Source: Erythrophleum ivorense (taxonomy: Eukaryota > Streptophyta > Magnoliopsida > Fabales > Fabaceae). Taken from it: a stretch of DNA of 64,000 nt. Below the pieces are notes generated by a model that made no database searches, was not told where the DNA came from, and worked only from the letters and a program-made list of their open reading frames with translations. Below, one piece after another: positions 36,001-48,452 of this stretch. The stretch covers positions 14,706,827-14,770,826 of the forward strand of contig JAIUCV010000019.1 in the NCBI GenBank assembly GCA_026724425.1, read 5' to 3'. The first letter of the stretch is position 1, and each line of letters starts with the position of its first letter. The position numbers and the translations under genes are program-made.

Positions 36001-39000
36001 GTTTTAGAATGTGTGTATGTGTATTTTCAAGTTATGAAAAGTATGCTAGCATGCCCTTATATGCTATGATTCTTGATGCCATGTTATGTTTCTAAATGAG
36101 TACATGATATTTGTTTGAGTTTGCTTGAGTGTGGAGAGGTCAAGAACTCTTCTCTTTGGTAAGGAAAGCCAAGAACCCTTGAGCTTGGTTGAGACAAAGT
36201 AAAGTCTCCCAAAAGCAAGGTGGGCTTCCAAGAGTATGGTTGAGTCCAAAATGCTCAAAGAATAGGTGAGGCAAGTCCAAAACCTATGAGAAGAAGTGTG
36301 AGGCTAATCCAAATACTTGGTGAACTCTTGAATGTCTTGTATGATTTTCTCATGTGCCAAGTTTGCTTTTAAAGTGTTTATGACTTCCATTTTCCCCATA
36401 CATGCATGTGTAAAATTTGCTTTGCACATATTATGTATGATTGAATGGGAGATGAGTTATTGAGATTCTTTGAATCTTATCCCCCTCTCCAATGATCTAA
36501 CATGCTAGGTGGACCAAGTAACTATGGTGAAGGGAGCCAACAATAATGAAGAGGAAGGATTGACAAGCTTATGCCTTGTTTTGTCCATTTTGAAACTATA
36601 ATGATGGTTCATGATGCATATAATGTTGTAAATGTATTATGAACCTTGAGACATGTATAAATATGCTATTATGTGATGTTTATAACTATGGATATGATGT
36701 ATGAACTCTATAATACAATTTGAGTTTGTAATGTCCAAATATGCAATATGGAAGTATGATGTAAATGTGCATAAATGTGGGTTGAATGACCAAAATGAGA
36801 TGCATGAGATTTGGGACTATTTGGGCAGCTCACACAAGTCTCAAATGTATTTTTAGACTTGTCCAAAAGGTGCCACAACCAAGGGAAGGCCATTTGGCAA
36901 ATTTGGTACCTCATATGAAGTCAAATTTGACCATAATAGAACCCTATATCACTTTTTAGCTAAATGAGCTAGTCTTGATCTAATATTTGGCATGCAATTA
37001 GGTCTCTTTAAGAGCTTTCTGGGAAGCTAAAGATCATAATTTTTGAAGGTCTACAGAATATTTGATGATTTTTCAAAATTGGCAATTTTCATAGTTTTTG
37101 GTTTGCTGCACTATTCATTTGGTCCGAAATTGTTTTCTGTCACACAAGGTTCAAATGATGTCCAATTGCCACGAAATTTTATACAAATAAACTGGATGAT
37201 CACAGTGACTTATGACAACTAGAAGCACCTCATTTAGAGGTCTAGAGAGGGAAATATGAATTTTTGAAGTTTTTATCCAGTATCAATAAATTTGTCTGAC
37301 CAGATGTACTATTCCATTGAATTTTGAGGTCTAAGATTGATGAACTGATATGGAGATATTTTTTCTCTCTAGTTAACATTTACAAATTTTTAGATTGGTA
37401 TTATTTGCATGGATTATATTTTTTTTGAATTAATTGGATATTTTCAAAAAATTTTGCAGAATTCTATGGAATGATTTTGATTTTTTTGGATTTAGTTATG
37501 ATTTTTCAAAATTTGTCCAAAAAAGAGGCAACTCTGGCTGAGAATGATCTTCAATTTTTTATGCCCCATTTCGGTTTCCATGAATTGTAGGCATACTTTT
37601 GTGATGTACATGAGTTGAAATGATGGAAATAAATATGAGGATGCATAACATGAGCTCACACGGTCTACGTGACACCGATTGTAAATTTTTAACTGTAGCG
37701 CAACGCGAAAAAGTTCATTATTTTCATCCCTATTTTTGTATGCCTTTGTGGAATTGATAATATGAAGCTTATGAGTGGCATGAAATGCACTAGAAATTAT
37801 GGTGTTACACATCTCATTTTAGCTATTCCACATCCATTTATACACATACTTCCATAATGAAAACTTGCCAATACATAACTAAAATGTGTATATTCATACA
37901 TACAACTTTAACTCTCATCATACATGATACATTAGTATAACTACAGATGTTTATAAGGCCATTGGTTATACACAACATTAGGTTACATCATTTGCTACTT
38001 GTGTGACCTTAAAGAAGCAAAAAATCATGCTCTTGAATGTCATACTCTCATCTTCAAGGTGGTTGGCTTCCATTACCTTGCCTACTTAATCCACCTAACA
38101 TGTTAGATCATTGGAGAGGAGGGGATGAGATTCAAAGAATCCCAATACCTCATCTCCTATTCAATCATACATAAAATATGCAAAACAAGTTTTACAAATG
38201 CATCCATGGCATAGGGACATGTGCAATCATTCAAAAAATATTCTTGGTACTTGAAAAAGTCATACATAGCATACAAAGGCTTGCCAAGCAAGTGGATTGG
38301 CCTCACCCATTTACTTGTAGATTTTAGACTTGCCTCACCCATTCTTTAAGAGATTCTTGGATTTAACCATACTCTTGGGAGTCAACCTCACTTTTGGGAG
38401 ACTCTTTACTTTGTTTCAACCAATTTTAAAGGTTCTTGGCCCATCCTTACCATGGCTAAAGGTTCTTGGCCTCACCACACTCAAGCAAACTAAAACAAAC
38501 GTCATGAACATCATTTAAAGACATAATACATCATCATGGTACGATGGAGTAAGAGCTCATGCTAGAACATTTTTTATAGCTTAAAACACACATACACACA
38601 TTCAAAGATTAGTAAAACAAACAATCTTGCATGAGAAAGGTGGAGGGAGCTACCTTACTAGCATTTGTACACTTTTTTTTTAAGCCTTGAATTCTCTCCC
38701 TTGACCTCATACATCCAAGAAGGTGGAGATCATTCCTCTTGGCCTAGACACATCATATGGAAGCTAATTATATTCTTGAAGCAAAGTCTAAGGCCACACA
38801 ACTTGCTTAGACACTAGTTTGACTCATTAGCCCATTTATGCTTCCAAGAATGCACCTAATGAAGCAACACCTATCAAATAAATTTTAGGCTCTATTCTTT
38901 CCTTTCAAATATGATTCTTGACTCCTTTTGAGCCTCTTGGAGTCATCACACAATTAAAATAAAGATCCTAACTACATGTTGCTTCTTTAGGTCATATTAT

Positions 39001-40376
39001 GGAACATAAGGCACCAACTCACTTTCTATGGTTTCTAAATTTTTCCTAAGGCCTCCCCTCATCTTCACTCATCATATATGACTAAAAAATGGGTTTAAAA
39101 AAATTTAAAACTATCCCTAGCTATGCTATCCCCTCTTGGGTAAACCTATGGAAGGTTTTAGGTTTCATGGACTTTGCTTTGTTTTCTTGATGCAGGAAGC
39201 ACATAAGGAGACTTCTAAGGATCGTAGGAGCTCATTCAAATACTTATTTAGGCATAAGAATTAAGAGATCAAATCAGATTTTGGAAGGAACACTTGAAAC
39301 CCTAGAAATTGCATCTTAAATTTCCATAGTTTTTTTATTAATTCTCTTTATATATTCTTAATCTCCATACCCTTTTTCCTAAGAACCACCCTTGGTTCTG
39401 CCTAAAAATTAAATTCTCCTAGGGTTTTTTGAGTGGGGCAAAATGGTGGAGGAAGAAGAGCAAGGGATAGCAACCATGAAAGAAGAAATTATTTTATTTT
39501 CTTGCTTTTTCTCACTTGAATCTTGTCTTCTTCAACCTCCTCTCTTCAAATCCGAATTTTTTCCTTAATTTCTCCCTTAAAATAGATTTATAAAATTCAT
39601 TATAATCATAGGAAACAAAGGAGAATGGAGGAGAAGAGGTTTGGAATGAAGAAAGCATGAAAAATTATGAAATTTCTTACCTTTTCCTTGCTTTTTCTCC
39701 TCCTTTCTTCTCCTCCATGGTGCACCTAAGAGAGCTGGTGTTTTCTCTGGTTTTTAGGCAGAATGGGTCTTACAAATGAAGGAGAGAAGAAATAAGAAAC
39801 TTAAAGAGTGTTCAAGAAGCTTCCACTTTCTTTAAAATTCTAATTTTGTCCTTTGTTTTTGGCATTTTTGTTTCTAACTTGTTTTAGCTACTTTTTGAGA
39901 TCCGTCTTTTCCATTATAAAATTTAGATTCTTATTTTAGTAAAATGCCTTTGGAATCACTCAAATTGGAGCTTAAACCTTCCCGAATGAATAAGTCAAAG
40001 TTTGGGTCAATCGACATTAGAAAACATCTACTGGGGGATTCTAATTGTCCCAGAGTTTTCTATGGTTTTCAGGGCCTTTAAGAACCTCAAAAAACTCAAA
40101 AATTTTATTTAAAAATTCCTCCCATGTGAATTCCAAAATTTACTCAAAATTACAAAAATGCCTTTACGTTTCGTTAACCTTTCGTTCAAATTTGTTTCTT
40201 CATAGCTTCGTTTTTCTTTCTTTCTGAGCCCTAGAATACTTCCTAAATTTTTTAGAACCTTAATCACATCATTTAGGGGGACTTCCTTTTGTATCCAGTG
40301 AGTTCATTCTTTTACGAAGAAACTGTACGTTATATTTCTCATATTTTCTTTTGTTTTCAAAGAATTGGATGTTACA
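33069..40376 (-). mobile_element. Middle solo LTR of the nest, family B (copy B3), split
   Basis: Starts TGTAACACC at 33069 and ends GATGTTACA at 40376. A perfect duplication CCTCA lies at 33064-33068 and 40377-40381; the uninterrupted site can be read in copy B1 as GCCTCACCCATT. Without the inner insert it is 3703 bases, almost the same as B1 (3701). No coding domains. Confidence 0.93.
34210..37809 (+). mobile_element. Inner solo LTR of the nest, family B (copy B4)
   Basis: Starts TGTAATATC and ends TGTTACA; 3600 bases. A perfect duplication CATCT lies at 34205-34209 and 37810-37814; the empty site is seen in copy B1 as GCATCTCATTTTGG. A TATA-like TATATATA is at 34802-34809, followed by a purine-rich leader and a donor-like GGTATG near 34931. 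It has the opposite orientation to its host. It must be the youngest of the three insertions. Confidence 0.93.
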
Positions 40377-42409
40377 CCTCACCCATTTTCTCTAAGAGAT
40401 TTTGACTCAACCTCACTCTTGGAGACTCTTTACTTTATCTAAATCAATTTTAAAGGATCTTGGCTCATCTTCACCATGGTTAGAAGGTTCTTGGCTTCTC
40501 CACATGTAAGTAAACTAAGACAAACATATAAAACATCATTTGAATGCATAAAACATTATCATGGTACCTTGGCATATGAAATCATGCTAAAATACTTTTC
40601 ATGGCTTAAAACACATATACACACATTCAAAGACAAGGTAAGCACACCTTCATGTATGAGAGAATGTGAAGAAAGCTACCTTTGCCACATAGACTCACTT
40701 TTTCTCTTGGAATTATGCTCCCTCTCTCGGCCACACACTCATGATGATGTGAGGCTTGTTTCTCTTGTCCTAGACACATCATATGGAAGACAATTACACT
40801 CTTGAATCAAATTCTAAAGCTATACATTCACTAGAAAAGCTAGGCAACTCATATGGCTCTTTTATGGTTCCATAATGCACTTAATGAAGCAACCTTAAGA
40901 AAACATCATCTTGGCTCTATTCTCTCCATTCATTTATGATTCTTGACTCTAATTAAACCTTTTGGAGTTATCACACAATCAAATCAATGAGTCTAGCTAG
41001 ATGTTGCTTCTTTAAGCCATAATATGAACCTATGATACCATCTCACTATCTATAGTTTCTAAAATTTTTCTAAGACTTCCTCTCATACTCTCCTATCATA
41101 CATGACGTAAAACTAAGCTTGGAAGAAATTAAAACACTCCCTAGGTGCATGAACCCTCCTTGGCCAAGGCTATGCTTCCATATGGCACCAATGGAATTGT
41201 TTTAATTTCTTTGATAGGAGAAGCATGTGAGAGGCTCTCTTGGTGTCTTAGGAACTCATATATACTCTTAGATAACTTAAATTACTACTAGGAAGCTTCA
41301 TCTTAGCTTAGGTGCAACCAAATCCCTAAATTCTATAACTTGCATTCTAAAGCTCCCTTTTCAATTCTAGTTGTATATTATTAATCCTCACACTCCATAA
41401 CCTTTGGTTCCATCAAGAACACATAAAGAAAAACTCTCCCCCTTACTTTCTCTCTCTAGATCGAAGCTTAAATGGTTTGGAAATATAAGATTTTGCAAGT
41501 GTTTCAAGTAAAGTCTTACCTTTAAACGGAGCTCTCTTCGCATAGATTATTTTTCACCGATTGATTTCTTAAAAAGAGTTCCTTTTTAGCTTGGGTTAGA
41601 CCTAAATCTTCAAGTTTTCAAGAAAAGAAAATCACTATTAGAGAACTCTTAGAGAGAGGAACAATTTTCCTAACTAGCACTAAATGAAACGAGGCTGTTT
41701 ACTTATCTAAATAGAAGCTTAAACTTCTTCTCTCTCTCCCCTCTTAATGTCATGCCATGGCTGCTCAATTTTCTGCAAATGGAAGCTTGGAGAAGGTGAT
41801 GAGGTGTAATCTTACTTAAGAAGCCTCTTTTACAATTTTTTAAAATGACCATTTTTCCCTATATGCCTGTTTGCTCCATTTAGGCTCAGTTTAATTTCTT
41901 TTTTAGAACCATCTTTTGCATCATAAAATTTAGTCCTCTAATTCATGAAATGCCTTTGATTTCATCTAAATTGAATTTAAAACCCTCTCGAACGCATTGG
42001 TCAAAATTCAGATCAATCAATGCTCTAAAACATAAACTGGAGAATTTAAACCATTTTAGGGGTTCCTATAGTTTTTAGGGCTTTTGAGAATCCCAAAAAA
42101 CTTATTTTTTCCATTTAAAAATCTCTCCTTTGTGTTTTTTATAAAAATGCCCAAAATTATGAAAATGCCATTACGTTTCATTGCATTTTCGCTAAATTTC
42201 GTCTGGTTATTCTGACTATAATTTCAGGGCACCTCTGACCTTGGATCCTCATTATTTGAAGCCTATAATATTATTCTAATTTTATTGGACCTCAAATCCT
42301 TCTCTTTGGGGGACTTTCTTTTGTATCCGATGAGTTTCGTACGTTTACAGAGAAACCAAACGTTACGTTTCTCGCATTTTCTCACGTTTTCAAAGAACCA
42401 AATATTACG

Positions 42410-42715
42410 ACTTATATATATATATATATATATTTCATTAAGGACCTCGCAAGTGTGTCTTGATGACTACTGTGGACCTTGCGATTGTATTTTGGTAAAA
42501 TAGAAAACATGTGGACCTCATAAGTGTATTTTTGCTACTTGTAGGATGTTGTTGACCTTGTAGGTTTGTCCTACCCATTGATTTTAGTTATTTGCCAATA
42601 ACTATAAGAATTATTGCCAAACTTCCTACTATTAATTTGTTGAATATAGCATGATGAATTGATGGTTTTACTATGAAGGTTTAGGCTCCAACAAAGACAA
42701 GCAACCAAAGATTTG
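42410..42715 (+). repeat. Short flank with TA run and degenerate tandem repeat
   Basis: A (TA) run at 42413-42432 is followed by four degenerate units starting near 42443, 42474, 42512 and 42552, each with GACCT then a G/T-rich segment such as AAGTGTGTCTTGATG or AAGTGTATTTTTGCT. The stretch lies between the nested B LTRs and LTR-C and may belong to the C-like relic at 30463. Confidence 0.55.
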
Positions 42716-45700
42716 ATTAGTGTAACACCCTGAAGTTAATTAATAATGATTATTTAAGGATTATGGAATTATTAAGAGGGATTTAAAGAAATTATGAGGA
42801 AATAGGAATTTTAAGGAGAATGGAAAGTTTGAATATCTTAACTTAATAATTATTAATTAGATCATTTTGAGGAAAATAAAATAATATTTATGGATTTAAG
42901 GATAATTTAGGCCTATGATTAACTTATGTGTGCTAAGGACATTATTGAGTCTAACTTTTTCTTACTAGAGGTCTAACTTCATCTTGATGTGACCCAACTT
43001 AATTAAATCCAATAAATCCTGGGCCAACACCATTGGAATTATCTAGTTTTTGGCTCACACTTAGTAAAAATCAACCCACTTGAATAATGGGCCCATTGGA
43101 CCAGCCCATTCTCTCTAAAATCCTAACAAGCCTTTTTCCTTTTCATTTAGCTACTAAAACCTACATGTTCTGCAAAACAAGAAGAAGAAATTCGCACATG
43201 TGAGAAGGGTACTAGGCTTCCTTACTTTCTAGGCTCTGATTCATAAGTTTAGAGGGAGATTTAGTTAAGGTAAGTTATACATAAGTTGATCCTCTCATTT
43301 TCTTCTTCATTTTAGTCTAATTAGCTTTTGGTTCAGTGGATTGTCATCACCTTCTCAAATTTGAAATTTGGTGTTTAGATGATTCCTTGCAAGATTTTTG
43401 GAGTTTAAAGTTAGTGGAACCATAAGGTAAGTGTTTGGTTTCATTTTGTAGTGTAACCCTGCTGAAATTTCATGTCATAGGCTGACTTTGGTATATGGCT
43501 GATTGTATGTGTGAAAATTCAAGTTTTAAGAATGCCCCATGATGTTTTCTTGGTAGTTGAGGCTCAACCCATCCATTTGATCTCCTAGATATATGGATAA
43601 GTGTTCTCTCTTTTTTTATGAAGTATATGTGCTAAATTTTTATCATTTGGATTGATTTGTGACACATGGCTCTCACATATACGAAAATAGAGATGTGGAG
43701 AGTGACTCATTGTATGTTCTTAGTGTTTTGACCTTGAATTGGTGCAATGGACTCTTTGAAAACTTGGGCAAGTGATTCTTAATGGATTCTTGATGAAATT
43801 GATCCATGGATAGAAAATTCTTTGTTAACGATGATTAAATGATGATGATATGTTGTCTTAGGCTTGGTGGGCCTTTAGATTGTATTAGTAGCTAAAGGAA
43901 GAGTAATTAGGCTTCATTAAGGTAATCAAAGTTAATTTTCTAATTCCATGTATATGCTCATTTTAATCTAATATTTGTCATACACGTATAATTTTAAAAT
44001 GTTAAATGATTGGTTGGCTACTTAAATTATTGTTGTTATGGACTATAAGCATGTCCTTAGTAGAGCTATGTTGTGACTGCCACTCGTGCATTGTGCTTTG
44101 ATCGGACATCGAGTTGTAATCAGACTTATGAATGCACTGAGTCCAAGTTGTGCTCAATTGGGAGTTGGTGTCATGGACGAGCCTTTCCCTATGTTATTAG
44201 CCATTAACATGTTGAATGTGGTTGCTAGTATGGGATAGTAGTCTAACTAGTTCATTTACTGATGATATTGATACCTTCGGTATGTTTTTTTGTATAAATG
44301 CATTATGCTGATTAATTTATACATATATATGAAATTTACCTTTTATTATCGAGATTGCATATCTCATCCCGATTGGGGGTTCAAGGACCAGACTTCTTAA
44401 TAGTAAGGAGAAATTAACATAAACTTATTTTATGGTTTCATAGTACATAGGTTTGGAAACCTTGTTAAATTGGGTTGTATAATGAGAAAACTAGTTTTTA
44501 TGTATTTGCCACATTGCATCATGAATTGCTAAGTATAAGGACTAATTTTATAATCTGAGACATCAAGGAATTAGTACTTATGATTGTATTTGGATGATTA
44601 TTAATGAGTACCCTGATATTATATGACCTTTAAGTAATTAGCATTGTAAAATTGATATTTGAACTATTAGTATAAAAAATTTGGAGGTTCGGGCTAGTTT
44701 AAGTGTGTTTTTTACACTTGCTTAAGGTGTTTAAAGGAATTTAGAAGCCATCATTTAGGTTTCAAGTTGTCACTTGAAAGTTTTAAAAGTAACTCTTTGT
44801 CTTTGCTGTCATTATAGTCATTTTGCTCTCATAAGGTGTAAAGTGGACATCAATGCTTGATCAATTTTGTTTGAGTTTGGTTATAGTTTAGGAGCCTTAG
44901 GAATGTTTTTTTGTTACCTTGATCATGTGGAAGGTGAAATGACTTATCCCTTTTATGTTGCCACATTAGATTTTTTTTGTCATAAGTCATTATGTGGTGT
45001 TTTTAGAAAGTGGCACGACCATATTTTGAACTAGGGATTATACCAAGTGTTTAGGGATGTAAACAAGTTTAGTCACTCAATTGAATCTTACTTTAGGTGC
45101 TTTGGCAACCTCAGGTAGTTCATGGAGTGTTTTGGGTTTCCAATTGAACTTATTGTCTTCTTTGTTGTCATAATGAGGTGTGATCTGATATAGAATGATA
45201 GTTTCTTTGGTGCAATTAGTTAAGGAGACCATGGTTTACCTAAAATCAATTTTTTAGAAGTTATGTGGGTTATAAGCCTTAAAAACATAAAAGTCTAGCT
45301 CTAAAATGGTATTGGGTAGAGATTTGGAGAGTTGTAAGTGAGTTGGATCATGTATCGTGTATCTTGGCTTGGGAGGTCAGTGGAGGGTTAAACTGTAACC
45401 TAGATGTCCTTGAGTCCCGGCCAAACCAAAAGTTAGGGGTAACAAAAGCTAACTTCTCTGCAGGGCAAGTTTTTTAGCCGAAGTGCAACTTAAGAGAACC
45501 AAGGAAGAGTGCTCCAGAAAGCAGTCTCACCGCAGCATAAAGGGAGCTCACCATAGTGAGAATTGGATAAATTTTATGGGAGAGTTCCAGTAGGCACTCT
45601 CGCTGCAACGTTATATAATCACAACGGGGCCAGACTCGGGTTTTAAAGAACAGTAAGTTCCAAAGAGCACTTTCTCCTCGGCGTGAAGGGTTTTAGCCTC

Positions 45701-45754
45701 GATGAGAATTGTATATTTTAGTTTTTAAGCTCCAGTATTGAGTTAAGTCATGGC

Positions 45755-45759
45755 GCGAG
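45755..45759 (+). repeat. Target site duplication GCGAG, left copy
   Basis: GCGAG directly precedes TGTAACAAC of the 5' LTR; the right copy is 55888-55892, directly after TGTTACA of the 3' LTR. Five bases is the normal size for Ty3/gypsy integrases. Confidence 0.95.
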
Positions 45760-48436
45760 TGTAACAACTGGGGAAAAAGAAAAGAAAAGCTGAAAATTTT
45801 TGAAGGCTGAAAATTTTCTAAGTCTGCTAGTTATAACCTAGCTATAGCGAATGTACCTATTCGCTATAGCCTAGCTATAGCGAGAGTGCCTTCTTGCTAT
45901 AGCGAGTGCGGGCATCCCATACAAAAACCAAGGAGCTACTCGCCGTAGCGTGCGCTATAGCGAAGGCAAAGGTCTGGGACTGACACGAGCTCGCCGTAGC
46001 GAGGGTTAGTCCGAAAAAACGTGAAAAGAGAGATTTTAACCTTTTAAAAACTTCCAAACTCTTCCTTCCTCTGTAAACTGACCTAAGCTTCGACTAGAGA
46101 GAGAAAAGGGCTGTGGAGAGAGAGAGAGACCTAGAGAAGGAAGGAGAACAAGCAAAGAGGTAAGCAATCTTGAGATTTCTATAGCTTTTCTCCCTAGCAT
46201 ATTATTCTTCTCTCTTTGCCCTCTCTTTCTATGGTTTTGGTAGTTGATTTGGGTTTGGTTCAGAAGAGAGAAAGTGGAAAACCACTCCTGAAGAAGGCTA
46301 AGGCTCATGTAGCTTCATTTCTTCTTCTTTGCTTTCCTTTTTGAGAGCTTGAGAGAGGAAGGAGAATGAGTGGAATTCTAGAGAGAGAATCCCTAGTTTC
46401 TTACATGAGTAATAGGGGTTTGCTTCGATGAAAAGCCCCTTTAGTTTTGTGAGTACTTATCTGAGTTATGAGAGAATAATCCCATGCTCTTTGTTGTGCT
46501 TAGGCTCAAAGGAAGCAACTCCATTTAGTTGTGAATGTGAAATTAAGAAAAGAGAAGAGGAATTGAAAGGGAAGGCTAGTATTAGCCGATAAGGTACCTC
46601 TCTACTCTTTCTTGTTGCATTCTTGGATGTGTAATAGTCATTGTATGCTTGTGTATGTGCTTGTATGATGAGACATGCCATTTGATGTTGCCTTAATGCA
46701 TTGGTACCAATATGCCTATGATATGAATTGTGAAAATTGCTCGGGTGAGGTGGTGCCGAAAGTCCCTTGAGACGGGTGAGGTGGAGCCAAAAGTCCCTGA
46801 ACCAAGGGTGAGGCCAATCCAAAAGTCCTAAAACTCGGGTTAGGCTAGACCGAAAGCCCCTAGAGCCTATTCTTGGCATTAGTATGATAGCATGGCATGA
46901 AACACATATATTGTGTCATTGTGACTTATTTGCATGCTTTGACTAGTTTATATATCTTGATTGCTTCTTGAATGAGTATGAGCTATTGAGATTCCCTGAT
47001 TCTCACCCCCTTCCCTCTCCAATCTTAACATCCAGGTGGAGCTTAAGAGCCTAAGAGTGGAGGCCATGAGGCATAGAAGGCCTTTTTTTGCCACTTTTGC
47101 ACACTTACCCTAGGTTGATGTATAGGAAGACCAAGTACTTTTGTATGTATATTATTTTTAAGTTGTAAATATGTGAGCACATGTAAACGTATGTATAAGT
47201 GATGTATGAACGGTGTAAAGAGCCAAAGTAATGGAAATGTGATATTTGGCCCTTTAGTGGCTTATATGAAATGGTGCAATTTGTCCCGTAGCATAGTGAG
47301 TTTGAGTTGTGTATTGACTTGGATCACTTGAGTAATTCATATATGCTATGTTTGTACTTTCAAACTTGCCCAAGAGATGCTAGAATATGTAGGAGGCCAT
47401 TTGGACCCACTTTGAACCATTTTGGGTGCCAAAACCGCCAAATTTGTGAGTTACGTTAAAGTATGACCAGATGAGCTCTTCTTGATATGAAATTTGGAAT
47501 GCCTCTAGAGTCTATTGAGAGCTTCTTGAGAAACTAAAGTGGGTAATATTCGGAGGTCTAGGGAATATTTGGCAAATTGTTGAAATTTGGAAATTTGGAT
47601 GGTTGTGGTCATGGTACTGCGCAATAAGTCCAAAAATGAATTCATATCATTCATAGACCAAATGGTGTCCAATTATCATGAACTTTTATGAGTATAAACT
47701 AGATATCCACAGAGATCTATATCAACTAGAAGCACCTCAATTGGAGGTCTGTAGAGAGAGAAACGACTTTCTGAAGTTCTGTATCAGCATCAGGGAAGCT
47801 ATCCGACCTTCGTTACTGTTCCATCAGTTTTCAAGGTCCAAGAGCTCCTGAACTGATCTGAACTTATTTTTTTCCTCTATTTAACATCTGTAGCTTTTCA
47901 AATTGGTATAGTTTGCCTAGATTGGATTTTTGTGGAATTAGTTACGAATTTTAGAAGTTCATGATAGTAAGCTGCACCAGTACCAGGGACAGCCGGACCT
48001 CTGTCTCTTTTTCGATGTCAAAGATGGTCCAAACACTGAGATTGTGGTTGGGATTATTTTTATTGTGAAGTTAACATCAAAATATTTCTAGAGAGCTATG
48101 ATTTTCTTGATTCCCATTTTTCTAGAATTAGTTATGATTTTCCAAAGTTAGAGCCAAAAATCTGACTTTTGAGCTCATTTGAGAAATTGCATTTTCTTGG
48201 TTTTTGGCTTCATATCCGTGGTTTATGAGTTGTTTGAGGCTATATACAAGTTGTATAAATGGTGTTGAGTAGAGAATGTGAACAATGGGTTCATGGGACT
48301 CAAGGGGGAAAACTATCACCAGTTAAACCCCGACTTAAAATAGCATAATACCACAGTTTTAGTCTTTTTCTTTGGAAATCATATGGAATCAAGCCTAGAG
48401 GGAGACGAATTGGAGTTAAAATATTATGGTGTTACA
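45760..48436 (+). repeat. 5' LTR of the Tekay-like element
   Basis: 2677 bases, TGTAACA...TGTTACA. From 45838 to 46004 it has repeated TCGCTATAGCGA-type palindromes. TTTTAAAAA near 46040 could serve as TATA box, followed by a GAGA-rich leader and a donor-like AGAGGTAAGC at 46156-46165. 46740-46865 holds degenerate ~30-base tandem units with AAAAGTCC. The hairpin and C-run TGAGATTCCCTGATTCTCACCCCC is at 46987-47010, followed by an acceptor-like ATCCAGGTGG. Open frames such as 46466-46879 minus cover the tandem units and are not genes. Confidence 0.95.
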
Positions 48437-48440
48437 TTTT

Positions 48441-48452
48441 TGGTATCAGAGC
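48441..48452 (+). promoter_or_regulatory. Primer binding site, tRNA-iMet
   Basis: TGGTATCAGAGC, perfectly complementary to the 3' end of plant initiator tRNA-Met, starts four bases after the 5' LTR. It primes minus-strand DNA synthesis. Confidence 0.97.

Larger units (their letters stand above)
31587..42409 (-). mobile_element. Outer solo LTR of the nest, family B (copy B2), split
   Basis: Starts TGTAACACC at 31587 and ends AATATTACG at 42409 (last base of the expected CA changed). A perfect duplication ACTTA flanks it (31582-31586 and 42410-42414). The LTR sequence is 31587-33068 plus 40382-42409, about 3.5 kb; between lies LTR B3 with its duplication. Blocks match copy B1 in the same order and orientation. 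No internal domain. Confidence 0.9.

Noticed and set aside
35832..36095. Frame of 87 codons similar to a minus-strand frame at 21065-21292
   Set aside because: Both are the same position of two family B LTRs in opposite orientations; the shared frame is LTR homology, and it is broken in the other copies.
46466..46879. Minus-strand frame of 137 codons repeated almost identically at 53918-54331
   Set aside because: The identity comes from the two LTRs of one element; the frame covers the tandem repeat block and runs against the direction of the element.
48441..48452. tRNA-like match
   Set aside because: Only the 12-base primer site complementary to tRNA-iMet is present, with no cloverleaf around it; no tRNA gene was found in the window.
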